Below are positions 7,692-15,878 of a stretch of 64,000 bases of DNA, piece after piece. Under the pieces are notes generated by a model, which did not search any database, had not been told where the DNA came from, and saw nothing but the letters and a program-made list of their open reading frames with translations. The position numbers and the translations under genes are program-made. Source of the stretch: Rhodospirillaceae bacterium. GTDB taxonomy: Bacteria; Pseudomonadota; Alphaproteobacteria; GCA-2731375. Position 1 is the stretch's first letter. The number at the start of each line of letters is the position of its first letter. Location of the stretch: NCBI GenBank assembly GCA_018660265.1, contig JABJKS010000065.1:1-64000 (forward strand), written 5' to 3'.

Positions 7692-8792
7692 TCAACGAAG
7701 ACCTTTTTTCTGAAGCTGTGCCACGACTGTATCCATTGCAACTTTTACAGCGTCATTATAGGCGTTAGTCTGAGCTATGGAGGCGTCACCACCTTGGCCG
7801 TAAACTGCTTGCGGTCGAACCGAAGCAACGGTCTTGGCCCGACCGTCTGTCAACATCCACACTTTAAAGGAGATTTTTGCCAAAACTTTGACTGTGCCAC
7901 GTGCGGCATCATTTGTCGGGGCGCCAATGTCAATAATGCCCATTCCCAAAAATGACCAACCAGCATCGATTGCAGCACGCTTGTAGCTTTTTTCTATACG
8001 CTTTGGTAAGCGGCCGGATTTTTTCATCTTGCCAATAATTTCATCAAGAAGTGGAACATTATCCAATTCATCGATCCCCATGGGCTCAAAGCCGGCATCC
8101 ACTAACTGTTCCTCTACGGCATATGCGACTTCTTCGCTTATTTCTATGCTTGGTTCGTAGGATACATTATCGCGTTTACGTACTGTGCTCCCACCAGTAC
8201 GTTTGACTGTAAGCGACTTAGTTCTGCTTGAGTCTATTGAAGTTGTTCCATTCGACGCACTTTCCTCTTGAAGCGAGGCCGAACTTTCCGTCCCGCTCAC
8301 GGATGTTCGCTTCGCGTCATATGACTGTCTTGAAACTTCTTGACGTGCAATAAACATCGCTCCAAAGTCGCTTGCATCTCCCGCCAATTGATTGCCCGCC
8401 GCCGAATTATCGATAAAGAAAGCGTCGATAGCCCCGGGATCAATAGTCGCTACAATGACGACTTTGTAGGTTTTAGTTGTTTTATCGTCTTTATCTTGTT
8501 GAACCTTAGTCTCAAGGACGAAATCGTCGACGCTGTTATAAAACTCTTGCTCAAAAGATTTGAGCTGTCTCTTCTTCGCTGTTGGAAGCTTTGCAACGTA
8601 TTTTTTTAAGGCAATTTTCTTGGCTTCATAGATAGCCAGTTTTTTGGTTTCGCTGGAAAATATTGAATAATCGATGCTGCCAACAGCGGTGACGTGTACT
8701 GTTCCCTGCGCATCGACATTATTTCCCCCCCAAACCAAGGAGAAAAAGATCGCAATTGAAAAAATTGCCATGAGAAATGATTTTCGGTACAT
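7692..8792 (-). CDS. Exported protein with LPP20/FlgT-like N-terminal domain
   Basis: 366 aa with a signal peptide (residues 1-28). Residues about 30-125 show the FlgT/LPP20 pattern: VTAVGSIDYS, then KKLAIYEAKKIALKKYVA, and a final pair of strands (YKVVIVATIDPGAIDAFF). A Ser/Thr-rich linker spans about 150-205. The C-terminal domain (EEVAYAVEEQLVDAGFEP..., GWSFLGMGIIDIG..., VKVLAKISFKVWML) has the alternating pattern of a second FlgT/CsgG-type unit. Specific function is unknown. It is the second gene of the 9995-4074 operon, 27 bp after the first. Confidence 0.6.
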   Translation of the reverse strand: MYRKSFLMAIFSIAIFFSLVWGGNNVDAQGTVHVTAVGSIDYSIFSSETKKLAIYEAKKIALKKYVAKLPTAKKRQLKSFEQEFYNSVDDFVLETKVQQDKDDKTTKTYKVVIVATIDPGAIDAFFIDNSAAGNQLAGDASDFGAMFIARQEVSRQSYDAKRTSVSGTESSASLQEESASNGTTSIDSSRTKSLTVKRTGGSTVRKRDNVSYEPSIEISEEVAYAVEEQLVDAGFEPMGIDELDNVPLLDEIIGKMKKSGRLPKRIEKSYKRAAIDAGWSFLGMGIIDIGAPTNDAARGTVKVLAKISFKVWMLTDGRAKTVASVRPQAVYGQGGDASIAQTNAYNDAVKVAMDTVVAQLQKKGLR

Positions 8793-8819
8793 TATAGCCT
8801 CTAACCTTCCAAATAAATT

Positions 8820-9995
8820 CTAAAGGCCTGCATAGAAGACCTCTTGTTTGGCTCGTTTGATTTTTTCTGCTGCCTGAGGGTCTCTAGGAGAAGCTTCTTT
8901 CAGAAACCCTTTGTCAGGATTATTGCCAAACTGCTTAGCGACCTGGTTCAAAAGGCTGAGAAGGGATCCGGGAAAGTAAAATGTTTGATCCAATGCCTTG
9001 TCGACATGTACCACTCCACATGATTTTATAGTCCGGCGAAAATGTACATTTATAATCTCATCCAGCAAGCTGCTGATCCGCATGGCAATTGAAACAGCAT
9101 GACAAACAGTTTTTTGGGCGCCTTTAACTTTTTCCACTCGTTTGAATTTTTTGATATCCAACGCAATCCGAAAAGCAGGCTCTTCCGGTAGAATTATTTT
9201 AAAGTTAGAGGATTTAAATGTTGCCATCAATTCTCCGCCCAGTTGCGATTGCCCCATTGAAGGTATCAGAGGAGCTCCCGTTTCCTTGACAATATTAGCC
9301 TCAAAAATTTGGCCAATTTGCGCTTTCCAGGAGGATGGGTCATATCTTCGGGCAATAATTTCCCGAACTGTTTTCCCTAAATTGACTTCTGTAATCTGCA
9401 CATATTTAGCTGAAAAATTGAGGGGATTAATATCCTGGGCGCTTTCATGCAGCCTCTTGAATATATTTTCACCACGCGTCTCGTTAGCCAATAAATCGGA
9501 AAAAACAGAAAACTGTTCGCTCGAACTCGCTGGATGGTCCATCGTATCGGTATATTGAAGCACAACGGGTCGGGAAGCAATAAAACGTCCAGTTCCGAAC
9601 TCGAAAAACATCAGATTAGCAAAAATTCGGTAGACATGAATGAAACTTGTTTTGCCGTCAGTGATGTCTTGAGTTATGCCGATTGTCTCCCTGGCAATCA
9701 TCGGCGCCATAATAGTGCCTTCTACTTCTTGTGTGTCAATAAGATCCAACGATAGGTCAAAATTGCTATAGGTCTTACCTTCAAAATAGGGGCGGGCCAT
9801 TAAGTCAATGTTGCCATCCGGACAACGGTCTGTAGATCGACAAAGTAATTTGCTGGAATAGGGGAAAAGTTGATCGCGATCCTCCCATGAAATAAATCCC
9901 ACGCCTCCCCAGTAAACCTTTTTTGCAACGGCTGTCCCGGACGAAAAAACCAAGTTTATTAAAACCAACAGGGGAAGAATTTTTATGAGCGGCAT
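8820..9995 (-). CDS. Exported protein, first gene of the AT-rich operon
   Basis: 391 aa with a signal peptide (ILPLLVLINLVFSSGTAVA). The mature protein has mixed strands and helices with FANLMFFEFGTGRFIASRPV and a motif LLCRSTDRC near the N-terminus; there are four cysteines in all. I recognise no family, although its size and company suggest a partner of the FlgT/CsgG-like proteins downstream. The upstream gap (9996-10163) is AT-rich and is the likely promoter region for the operon down to 4074, but no clear promoter boxes stand out. Confidence 0.55.
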   Translation of the reverse strand: MPLIKILPLLVLINLVFSSGTAVAKKVYWGGVGFISWEDRDQLFPYSSKLLCRSTDRCPDGNIDLMARPYFEGKTYSNFDLSLDLIDTQEVEGTIMAPMIARETIGITQDITDGKTSFIHVYRIFANLMFFEFGTGRFIASRPVVLQYTDTMDHPASSSEQFSVFSDLLANETRGENIFKRLHESAQDINPLNFSAKYVQITEVNLGKTVREIIARRYDPSSWKAQIGQIFEANIVKETGAPLIPSMGQSQLGGELMATFKSSNFKIILPEEPAFRIALDIKKFKRVEKVKGAQKTVCHAVSIAMRISSLLDEIINVHFRRTIKSCGVVHVDKALDQTFYFPGSLLSLLNQVAKQFGNNPDKGFLKEASPRDPQAAEKIKRAKQEVFYAGL

Positions 9996-10163
9996 TTCGG
10001 ACCATTAATTTAGTAGAGGAAAAAAATACCGCTCCTCTCCCCAAAAAAAGAGCCGCATCGATCGCAACGCTTTACATATTACTAAACAATTATGTTCTTG
10101 TCCCGCAAAAGTTCCGGATACATTGGCCACGCCCCAGCCGCTGTGCGTTGAGCTGATATTTCA

Positions 10164-10772
10164 TTATCTCAAATCCGGCAGGCTGGCGAGAGTACGGCGG
10201 GCGAGGTCGTCGAGCAATGATGCTACGACGTCGTCGTTTCCTTGAAACTCCGCCGTGCGCAATACGGCAAGCGGTATAGAAAATAGCGAAAGGGGCGGGT
10301 CGCCGGAACTGCGGGAGGCGACCGCGCTGGCCTGCCAAAGTAAGGCGCCGTCCCGCGCCCGTGTTATCTCCGCCCCAATGCTGAGGTGCTTTTGCGACCA
10401 GACTAGCGCATTGTCATTTCCACCTCCCAAAACCTGCCATCTCAACAAGGCTGGGCACCTGGCGGCGGCGGCGAAATGGCGCATGTCGCCAGGATGATCC
10501 AGGTCTACGGCCATGGTGCGGACCAGCCTGCGTCTTTCATGGGGATGGATGACCCTGGTAACCCGCCCACTTAATTGCCGAGCTAAGGCGGCCGCAATGT
10601 CCTCGCCAGCTACAATTCCCGCTAGACCGTAACTTGGCAGAACCACCACACATTGGGGCGCTTCGTCATAATAGGCCCGCAATGGCCCGGTTGATTGGGC
10701 GATGGCTCCGGTCGTTGCTAGAAGGACGGACAACAGACCGCCCACGACTACGGTAAGGAAGCGGAGCACCAT
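10164..10772 (-). CDS. Exported protein, last gene of the Tol-like operon
   Basis: 202 aa with a signal peptide (VVVGGLLSVLLATTGAIAQ). The mature part has the layout of small periplasmic proteins related in pattern to the TolB N-terminal/GNA1162-like fold: PQCVVVLPSYG, a helix over IAAALARQL, a strand and helix (VIHPHERRRLV), ALLRWQVLG, then ARDGALLWQASA. This is a pattern match only. It lies 3 bp downstream of the TonB/TolA-like gene and is clearly part of the same transcript. Confidence 0.5.
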   Translation of the reverse strand: MVLRFLTVVVGGLLSVLLATTGAIAQSTGPLRAYYDEAPQCVVVLPSYGLAGIVAGEDIAAALARQLSGRVTRVIHPHERRRLVRTMAVDLDHPGDMRHFAAAARCPALLRWQVLGGGNDNALVWSQKHLSIGAEITRARDGALLWQASAVASRSSGDPPLSLFSIPLAVLRTAEFQGNDDVVASLLDDLARRTLASLPDLR

Positions 10773-10775
10773 GAT

Positions 10776-11714
10776 TTAACTGCCTCCACAGGAGCTTCTC
10801 AGTGCGACGGACCCGGCGATGGGCCTGCCGTCGACCTGAATATCGCGTAGCAAGATGGTGTGCTTACGTAGATAGTAGCGCGCCCTGATCTGCTTTGACC
10901 GGCCATAGCCACCCGCCAAAATTCGATCCAGACCGCCCAGCAACTGCGCATCAACCTGACGTGGAAAGATACGTAAGGCGGGGCTGCGTGGCGACAAACC
11001 ATGACGCCGGGCGATGGCACGTAAATCCTCCCTTTCAGCAGTGGTCAGGCGCCCAGTTGGCTGCCTGGCAAAGGCGCTATAACGATCCCCATTGAGTTGC
11101 CAGTTTTGCCCTGGCGGGCTTTTGGCAACGAATAGCTCCCCCACCCTCCGGCTCAGAGCCACCCGCATGCCCAGGCAATCCCGGAAGCGGCGGTAGAGCT
11201 CTGCTCGTTCGGCCGCGTCCTGGGGCCAGGCCAACTCAATTGCTGGCCCACTGCCATGCTCCAATAGGCGCAACAGCACGCGGCCTTGCGTCGCAGCGTC
11301 TACGGGGTCCGTGATCGCTGATACCGTATCGGTGGCTAAGGATTGCTGTGGTTTTACCGTCGGCGCCGATTTCCGTGTCAAGACGGGCTTCGTCTTTGCA
11401 ACCTGACTTGCCGTCGTCTTGACCTGACTGGGCCGCAAGGGTTGGACGTTCAACGTCCTTGAATGTGTCTTCGTTTCCTCTTTCGCCTTTGGTTGCAGGG
11501 CGCGGATGGATGATGCCGGAGCAAGCTTTGGCGGCGCAGGCAGTATGATGCTGCGGTTGCGAACGAGGGGCTTTGCCGCTGGTGCCTGTTGTCGCAGCAA
11601 TTCTGGTACCTTTACGGCTGGGTGTTGCTTCGGCAGCGGCGTGCTCATCAACAACGCCGCCACCAGGGCAGACAGCCCCATGGATGCACCGCCGATGATG
11701 AATTTGCGGGCCAC
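10776..11714 (-). CDS. TonB/TolA-like single-span protein with proline-rich spacer
   Basis: 312 aa. One N-terminal membrane span (residues about 6-27, GGASMGLSALVAALLMSTPL), then a Pro/Lys/Ala/Ser-rich extended spacer to about residue 135, then a folded C-terminal domain of about 170 residues (GRVLLRLLEHGSGPAIELAW..., LYRRFRDCLGMRVALSRR..., YLRKHTILLRDI). This layout is that of TonB or TolA, which carry energy from an inner-membrane proton channel across the periplasm, but the C-terminal domain is not one I recognise. The upstream MotA/TolQ/ExbB-like gene supports the reading. Two cysteines in the C-terminal domain could form a disulfide. Confidence 0.55.
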   Translation of the reverse strand: MARKFIIGGASMGLSALVAALLMSTPLPKQHPAVKVPELLRQQAPAAKPLVRNRSIILPAPPKLAPASSIRALQPKAKEETKTHSRTLNVQPLRPSQVKTTASQVAKTKPVLTRKSAPTVKPQQSLATDTVSAITDPVDAATQGRVLLRLLEHGSGPAIELAWPQDAAERAELYRRFRDCLGMRVALSRRVGELFVAKSPPGQNWQLNGDRYSAFARQPTGRLTTAEREDLRAIARRHGLSPRSPALRIFPRQVDAQLLGGLDRILAGGYGRSKQIRARYYLRKHTILLRDIQVDGRPIAGSVALRSSCGGS

Positions 11715-11717
11715 GGC

Positions 11718-12242
11718 TTATCGCAATCCGCTGCTGGCAAACAGCAGCTCCATTTCCTCACTGAGAGCATGTAGTTCTTGGCGACGTTGAACGGGTGTCA
11801 TGAATTTTGGTTGTTCCTTGATGGCAGCAGCTGGGCTCGTTGCCAGGACCTCGGATCGACGCCGTTCAACGGCGGGGTCATCATCGATGGGCGGTGGGAT
11901 AAGATTTGGGACCGTGGTGCGGGCGCTATCTGCCTTGGTGGCGAGCGCAGGCGAGGTCAACTCGGGTCGGGGCGGCACCGCCTCTCTGACCGCCACTTCG
12001 ATAGGCGGCGTCTGGGCCGGCGGCGACGCAACAGCGGAAGGAATAGGCGCCGCCGGTTCTTGCCGCATCACCTTGTCGATGACCGTGGCGATGGTCCGCC
12101 GTCCAGCTTCAACAGTGCTCTTGGCCGCCATCGTGACATTGTGCGGCACGCCGCCTTGGTTCAGCGCGCGGGACGACTGGCTACCATGGAATAGATAAAA
12201 TAGTGCGCCGACGACAACCAGATTGAAGATTAAGAACCGCAT
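11718..12242 (-). CDS. Single-span proline-rich membrane protein
   Basis: 174 aa with one membrane span at the N-terminus (FLIFNLVVVGALFYLF), a helical stretch (about 40-65), a long Pro/Ala/Ser-rich region (65-130) and a short helical C-terminus (RRQELHALSEEMELLF). No OmpA-like or classical ExbD domain is visible. Its place between the channel-like and the TonB-like gene suggests it fills the ExbD/TolR slot or links the complex. It overlaps the upstream gene by 13 bases and is 3 bases from the next. Confidence 0.5.
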   Translation of the reverse strand: MRFLIFNLVVVGALFYLFHGSQSSRALNQGGVPHNVTMAAKSTVEAGRRTIATVIDKVMRQEPAAPIPSAVASPPAQTPPIEVAVREAVPPRPELTSPALATKADSARTTVPNLIPPPIDDDPAVERRRSEVLATSPAAAIKEQPKFMTPVQRRQELHALSEEMELLFASSGLR

Positions 12243-12763
12243 GGGAGCACGCCTCCTTTGTCCGTTGTTTTTGCCTCAATCCAGGCCGCACTGATAGAAA
12301 GCAGAGCGCGCAACAGGGCCGATGTGGGTAGCCCGATAACCGTCGTCATGAAAGCCAGGCTGAAACGCTCGGTCAGGCCACGGATGACCTCTTGCACTGT
12401 ATCGGGCGTCAGACTCTGTCCGGCCAGTTCGCCGATCCCCAGGCTGATGCCAAATAGGGTGTACGTAAGGGCCAGCGTTGCTACGCCATTGGCCGCGTGC
12501 AGGCCGGCTTCATGCCAGGCTTGGCGTTGTTGCGGGTTTAGATCGCGGACTAGCAAACGCTGCCAGCAATACAATGTGGTTAGGATCAGAACCGATAACA
12601 GGCCCATGAAGACCAGACCCAACACCCGGGCAGCCCAAGCCAGAATTTGTCCCGGTTCCGGCGCGCCCAGGGCAAGGGCAAGGGCCAGGGCCAAGACGAT
12701 GGCGCCCAGAAAAAAACTCAAGGCGCGGGAGCCTCCGCCCAGTAGGGTGATGGCGGCGGCCAT
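12230..12763 (-). CDS. MotA/TolQ/ExbB-family proton channel-like protein
   Basis: 177 aa with four predicted membrane spans (about 12-33, 41-64, 87-110 and 132-157). The second half matches the family core: a span with TLALTYTLFGISLGIGELAG, a short loop (TPDTVQEVIRGLTERFS) and the final span LAFMTTVIGLPTSALLRALL, close to the ALxTTxxGLxxSxxxR pattern. Family members form pentamers that use proton flow to drive TolR/TonB/MotB-type partners. Unlike classical members the cytoplasmic loop between spans 2 and 3 is only about 20 residues. Sits 1 bp after a small exported-protein gene. Confidence 0.65.
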   Translation of the reverse strand: MAAAITLLGGGSRALSFFLGAIVLALALALALGAPEPGQILAWAARVLGLVFMGLLSVLILTTLYCWQRLLVRDLNPQQRQAWHEAGLHAANGVATLALTYTLFGISLGIGELAGQSLTPDTVQEVIRGLTERFSLAFMTTVIGLPTSALLRALLSISAAWIEAKTTDKGGVLPCGS

Positions 12764-12764
12764 C

Positions 12765-13160
12765 CTAGCGCCGTCCCTGTTTGGCCGACATCAGGTTTTG
12801 GGTGGAAATCCCCAACTGCCCGAGCCAGGTATCCGCCATGGATCGATTTTTCTCGACCGAGGCATGTACCAAAAACGTTAGGTCATAGTTAGCAAAGGCC
12901 TGGCGTACTTTGGGTGTGTTGCGCCCAACGAGTTTGTCGTCGCGCAGGACCATACGTTCCAGATCCAGCAAGCGTCGTTGCCCTCTCTCAAGACGCAGGT
13001 GGCGCTCTGCGGGCGAGATCTCTCCATCCAGCATGGTTTCAATCAACAAGGCGCGTTCCCGTTCCATATTGGCCAGGGTATCGGCCTGAACCGGGGCTGT
13101 GGCGGCGCAGGCGGTCAGAAAGGCGACCATGGGTAGAACCTTTTTTAGGGCTTGTTTCAT
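12765..13160 (-). CDS. Small exported helical protein
   Basis: 131 aa with a signal peptide or lipobox (PMVAFLTACAATAPVQA); the LTAC could be a lipobox, giving a lipoprotein, or the cleavage may come after VQA. The mature part is charged and helical (MERERALLIETMLDGEISPAERHL, ERGQRRLLDLERMV). No family recognised. It shares the operon with the MotA/TolQ-like gene. Confidence 0.5.
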   Translation of the reverse strand: MKQALKKVLPMVAFLTACAATAPVQADTLANMERERALLIETMLDGEISPAERHLRLERGQRRLLDLERMVLRDDKLVGRNTPKVRQAFANYDLTFLVHASVEKNRSMADTWLGQLGISTQNLMSAKQGRR

Positions 13161-13185
13161 TGTCGAAATCCTTCTGTTTGAGCGG

Positions 13186-14046
13186 TCAATTGAGGAAATA
13201 TTTTACGGCGGCTGCTGGTCCGGCTGTGCGCAGGACATCGCTATCAGTCAGCTCCGCGTCCATCACCTGTTCCGACAAAGCCATGGCGTCCAGGGCCACG
13301 AGCTTAGCCATGTAACCAAAGATGTTTTGCTCTTGCTCCAGGATCGCGATGCTGGCCTGGGTATCGGCCAACATCTGGCGGATAAAATCTGCCTTGTTGG
13401 CTGGCCGCCCGGCCATTTGCGGCTGGTTGTTCATGGGATGCTGACGGATGGCGGCCCCCAAAGACGCCATCGCCGACATATTGGCCGAGTATTCCTGGGC
13501 GTATTTGCTTTCAGGCACCGTCGGGGTTGTCAGAACGGTTAGATCAACTTTGGCCAGCGACCCCTTGAAGCGCTCCCGCGCCTGGTGTTGTTGTGCTACC
13601 AGTTGCACCCGCGCAGGCGTCATCGCACCTTTCGCCTGACCAAGCTTTACTAAAAGCCGCTCCAGGGCCCGTTGCTTGGTCTCCATGTGGCGCTGGCGCA
13701 GGTCGACTTTGCGTTTCATCAGCGTGATGAATTTCCGCTTTTGTGCCAAGAATTGATGGCGCAACTCCACCTGCAACTCGCCATCTGCCTGATCAATGGC
13801 GGTGCGTAGATCATCCAGGGTTTGCCCCTTGAGACCGATTTCGCTATCCAAATCCTGTATGGCCAGCGCGAGGGCTGATTGGGCGAAGTCGTGATCCAGG
13901 GATTTTTTCAGATAGTTCGCCGGCAACTTGATTAGTTTTTCGCTGGCTACCGGCTGCCAATCTGGCAGATCGGCGCCCTTGCCTGCCGCCAAACTCGGTG
14001 CCGCAATGGCCAAAGCCAGGGCGAGGCTGGAGCCGATCGAAGGCAC
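13186..14046 (-). CDS. Exported coiled-coil protein, first gene of the Tol-like operon
   Basis: About 286 aa. After a hydrophobic signal (LALALAIAAPSLAAG) come long amphipathic helices (about 45-150, with runs of Lys, Arg, Gln and Glu in heptad-like spacing) and a second helical part (200-275). Probably a periplasmic coiled coil. The only start is a GTG at 14044-14046; the signal peptide then lacks the usual basic n-region and no good ribosome site is seen. Because a foreign FGE fragment begins on the other strand at this very point, the original start may have been cut off. Confidence 0.5.
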   Translation of the reverse strand: MPSIGSSLALALAIAAPSLAAGKGADLPDWQPVASEKLIKLPANYLKKSLDHDFAQSALALAIQDLDSEIGLKGQTLDDLRTAIDQADGELQVELRHQFLAQKRKFITLMKRKVDLRQRHMETKQRALERLLVKLGQAKGAMTPARVQLVAQQHQARERFKGSLAKVDLTVLTTPTVPESKYAQEYSANMSAMASLGAAIRQHPMNNQPQMAGRPANKADFIRQMLADTQASIAILEQEQNIFGYMAKLVALDAMALSEQVMDAELTDSDVLRTAGPAAAVKYFLN

Positions 14047-14998
14047 CTATGTGGCGGTACGCAATGCCAATGTCCGTGCCAAGCCTGATGTTGATGCACT
14101 GAAGGTAACGATGCTAGCCAAGGGCAGCAGGGTTCATGTTGCGGGCAAAGTGGCCTCGAGAGACTGGCTGGCGGTAGACCGTGACGGCGAGCGCCTAGGC
14201 TATGTGTATTCAAAGCTGCTGCAAGACCTCGAGGAGGCTCGAGCCGAGACGCTCGCGAGAGCGAAGGCGAGGCGAGCTGATGCGGAGCTGGCGGCGCGGG
14301 CGAAGCGAAACGAGGCAGTAGTGTGGTGGGACAGCATCAAGGAGAGCAAGAACCGGGCTGCCTTCAGGGCCTATTTGGTACAATATCCGAAGGGACGTTT
14401 TGCCCCCCTTGCTCACCTGAAGCTGGAGGAGCTGAAGCCCCGGCAACTGGCGACGATTATCCCGCCAAAGGTGACGGTGACGAAGCCCGTGAAGCCGGCG
14501 GTTGGCGTCTATAAGAGCCAAAATCCTGGCGAGACATTCAAGGATTGCAAGGATTGTCCCGACATGGTGGTAATTCCGCCGGGTCGGTTCCGCATGGGTG
14601 ATCTGTCTGGCGGCGGCACCGACGATGAAAAACCCGTACACGATGTGCGCATCAACTACAGCTTTGCAGTTGGCAAGTTCGAGGTGACCTGGTCGGAATG
14701 GGATGCTTGCGTCCACGCTGGCGGTTGCAATACTTATGCTCCAGAAGGCTTTCGTGTTGACGCGGGTTGGGGGCGTGGCCGGCTCCCAGTGATAAATGTC
14801 AGTTGGGATGATGCGAGGGCCTATAATGATTGGTTAGGCAGGAAGACGGGCAAAAGCTATCGCCTGTTGAGCGAGGCTGAATGGGAATATGTCGCTCGAT
14901 CAGGAAGCGCTTCGAAATATAGCTGGGGCGATGACTTTGACCCAGCGAAAGTTGCCAGCGGCAGCCATTCGACGAAAACTGTGGGCAGTTATGGGCAT
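14030..14998 (+). pseudogene. Fragment of an SH3 plus FGE/SUMF1-domain gene, truncated at both ends
   Basis: The frame encodes a bacterial SH3 domain (EPIEGTYVAVRNANVRAKP to GYVYSKLLQD), a Lys/Glu/Arg-rich helix, a short module ending in YPKGRFAPLAHLKLEEL, then the start of a formylglycine-generating-enzyme-like domain (MVVIPPGRFRMGDLSGGG, FEVTWSEWDACV, INVSWDDARAYNDWL, YRLLSEAEWEYVARSG). It breaks off at TVGSYG, just before the family's GLYDMxGNVWEW box, and continues only as antisense of Sel1 repeats. Upstream of 14030 the frame is antisense to another gene, so the N-terminal part is lost too. The missing C-terminal part occurs at 2067-2420. Confidence 0.7.
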
Positions 14999-15625
14999 AG
15001 ACATAATCCTGTGTTACGCCTCGTCCTGCCGCATACAAATAACCCAGATTGGTTTGGGCCGTGGCATGCCCCTGTTCGGCAGCAAGAGTGTGCCACTTCA
15101 CTGCAGCCTTATAGTCTTGTGGGACACCTCGTCCTGAGTAGTACATTGCACCCAGATTGTTCTGGGCATCGGCATGCCCTTGTCCGGCAGCTAGGGCGTA
15201 CCACTTCACCGCAGTCTTATGGTCCTGTGGGACACCTTGCCCATCCCCGTACATCGAACCCAGCATGTTCTGGGCATCGGCATGCCCCTGCTCAGCAGCG
15301 AGGGTGTACCATTTCACCGCCGTCTTCTGGTCCTGTGGAACACCTTGTCCACTGCGGTACATCACACCCAGCATGAATTGGGCATCGGCATGCCCCTGTT
15401 TTGCGGCAAGGGTGGACCACTTCACCGCTGTCTTATAGTCCTGCGGAACACCCTGTCCCACTGCATACATCACACCTAGATCGTACTGGGCCTCGGCATG
15501 CCTTTGTCCGGCAGCTAGGGCGTACCACTTCACTGCAGCCTTATAGTCTTGTTGGACACCTCGTCCTGAGTTGTACATTGTACCCAGCATGAATTGGGCA
15601 TCGGCATGCCCCTGTTTAACGCCAT
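14991..15625 (-). pseudogene. Sel1-repeat (TPR-like) gene fragment
   Basis: Five to six tandem Sel1 repeats of 36 residues (108 bp), each with the pattern AAVKWYTLAAEQGHADAQ followed by LGxMYxxGxGVPQD. Such proteins form solenoid scaffolds, often in the periplasm. The reading frame opens inside a repeat (a stop lies just upstream of the word HGVKQGH, and no signal peptide precedes it) and it stops being Sel1-like after TQDYVYAH at about 14991, where the usual MWFNLA continuation is replaced by antisense of the FGE fragment. Both ends are therefore missing. The repeats are very similar to each other at DNA level. Confidence 0.75.
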
Positions 15626-15668
15626 GTCAGAATGCTGGCGCAAATAATCCTGGAAGGGGAAAGTTTTC

Positions 15669-15878
15669 GTGGCGACCGGTACAGTGAAATTTTTCAACAC
15701 AATCAGTGGCTTTGGCGTCATCAAGCCTGACGGGGGTGGATCTGATGCCTTCGTCTACATCTCCGCAGTGGAGAAGGCTGGCATGTCTGGCTTGGCTGAA
15801 GGCCAGAAGGTTCAATTTGATCTGGAACCGGGCCGCGACGGCAAAAGTGCTGCCGCAAATCTGGTCGCTATCGACTGA
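15669..15878 (+). CDS. Cold-shock domain protein
   Basis: 69 aa, the normal length of a CspA-type single-stranded nucleic acid chaperone. Begins with GTG at 15669 after an AAGGGG ribosome site. The sequence TGTVKFFNTISGFGVIKP and the later ISAVEKAGMSGLAEGQKV are typical. The RNA-binding motifs are altered: RNP1 reads SGFGVI instead of KGFGFI, and RNP2 reads AFVYI instead of VFVHI, so lysine and histidine contacts are lost while aromatic residues are partly kept. It lies just after the Sel1 fragment, and may be a diverging extra copy. Confidence 0.85.
   Translation: MATGTVKFFNTISGFGVIKPDGGGSDAFVYISAVEKAGMSGLAEGQKVQFDLEPGRDGKSAAANLVAID

Noticed and set aside
13928-14029. Extra N-terminal part of the FGE-fragment frame (start MISFSLATG)
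   Set aside because: This stretch is antisense to the start of the exported coiled-coil gene and does not look like the family; the FGE/SH3 homology begins at about 14030.
10164-14046. Zorya-like phage defence system
   Set aside because: A MotA-like protein is present, but there is no OmpA-type ZorB, no ZorC and no helicase/nuclease gene; the other products are exported.
15003-15376. C-terminal third of the plus-strand frame that starts at 13928
   Set aside because: It is the reverse complement of Sel1 repeats and shows periodic low-quality sequence; not a real protein part.
14799-15590. CRISPR-like array (regular 108-bp periodicity)
   Set aside because: The period is 108 bp and encodes Sel1 repeats in frame; there are no short identical repeats with unique spacers.
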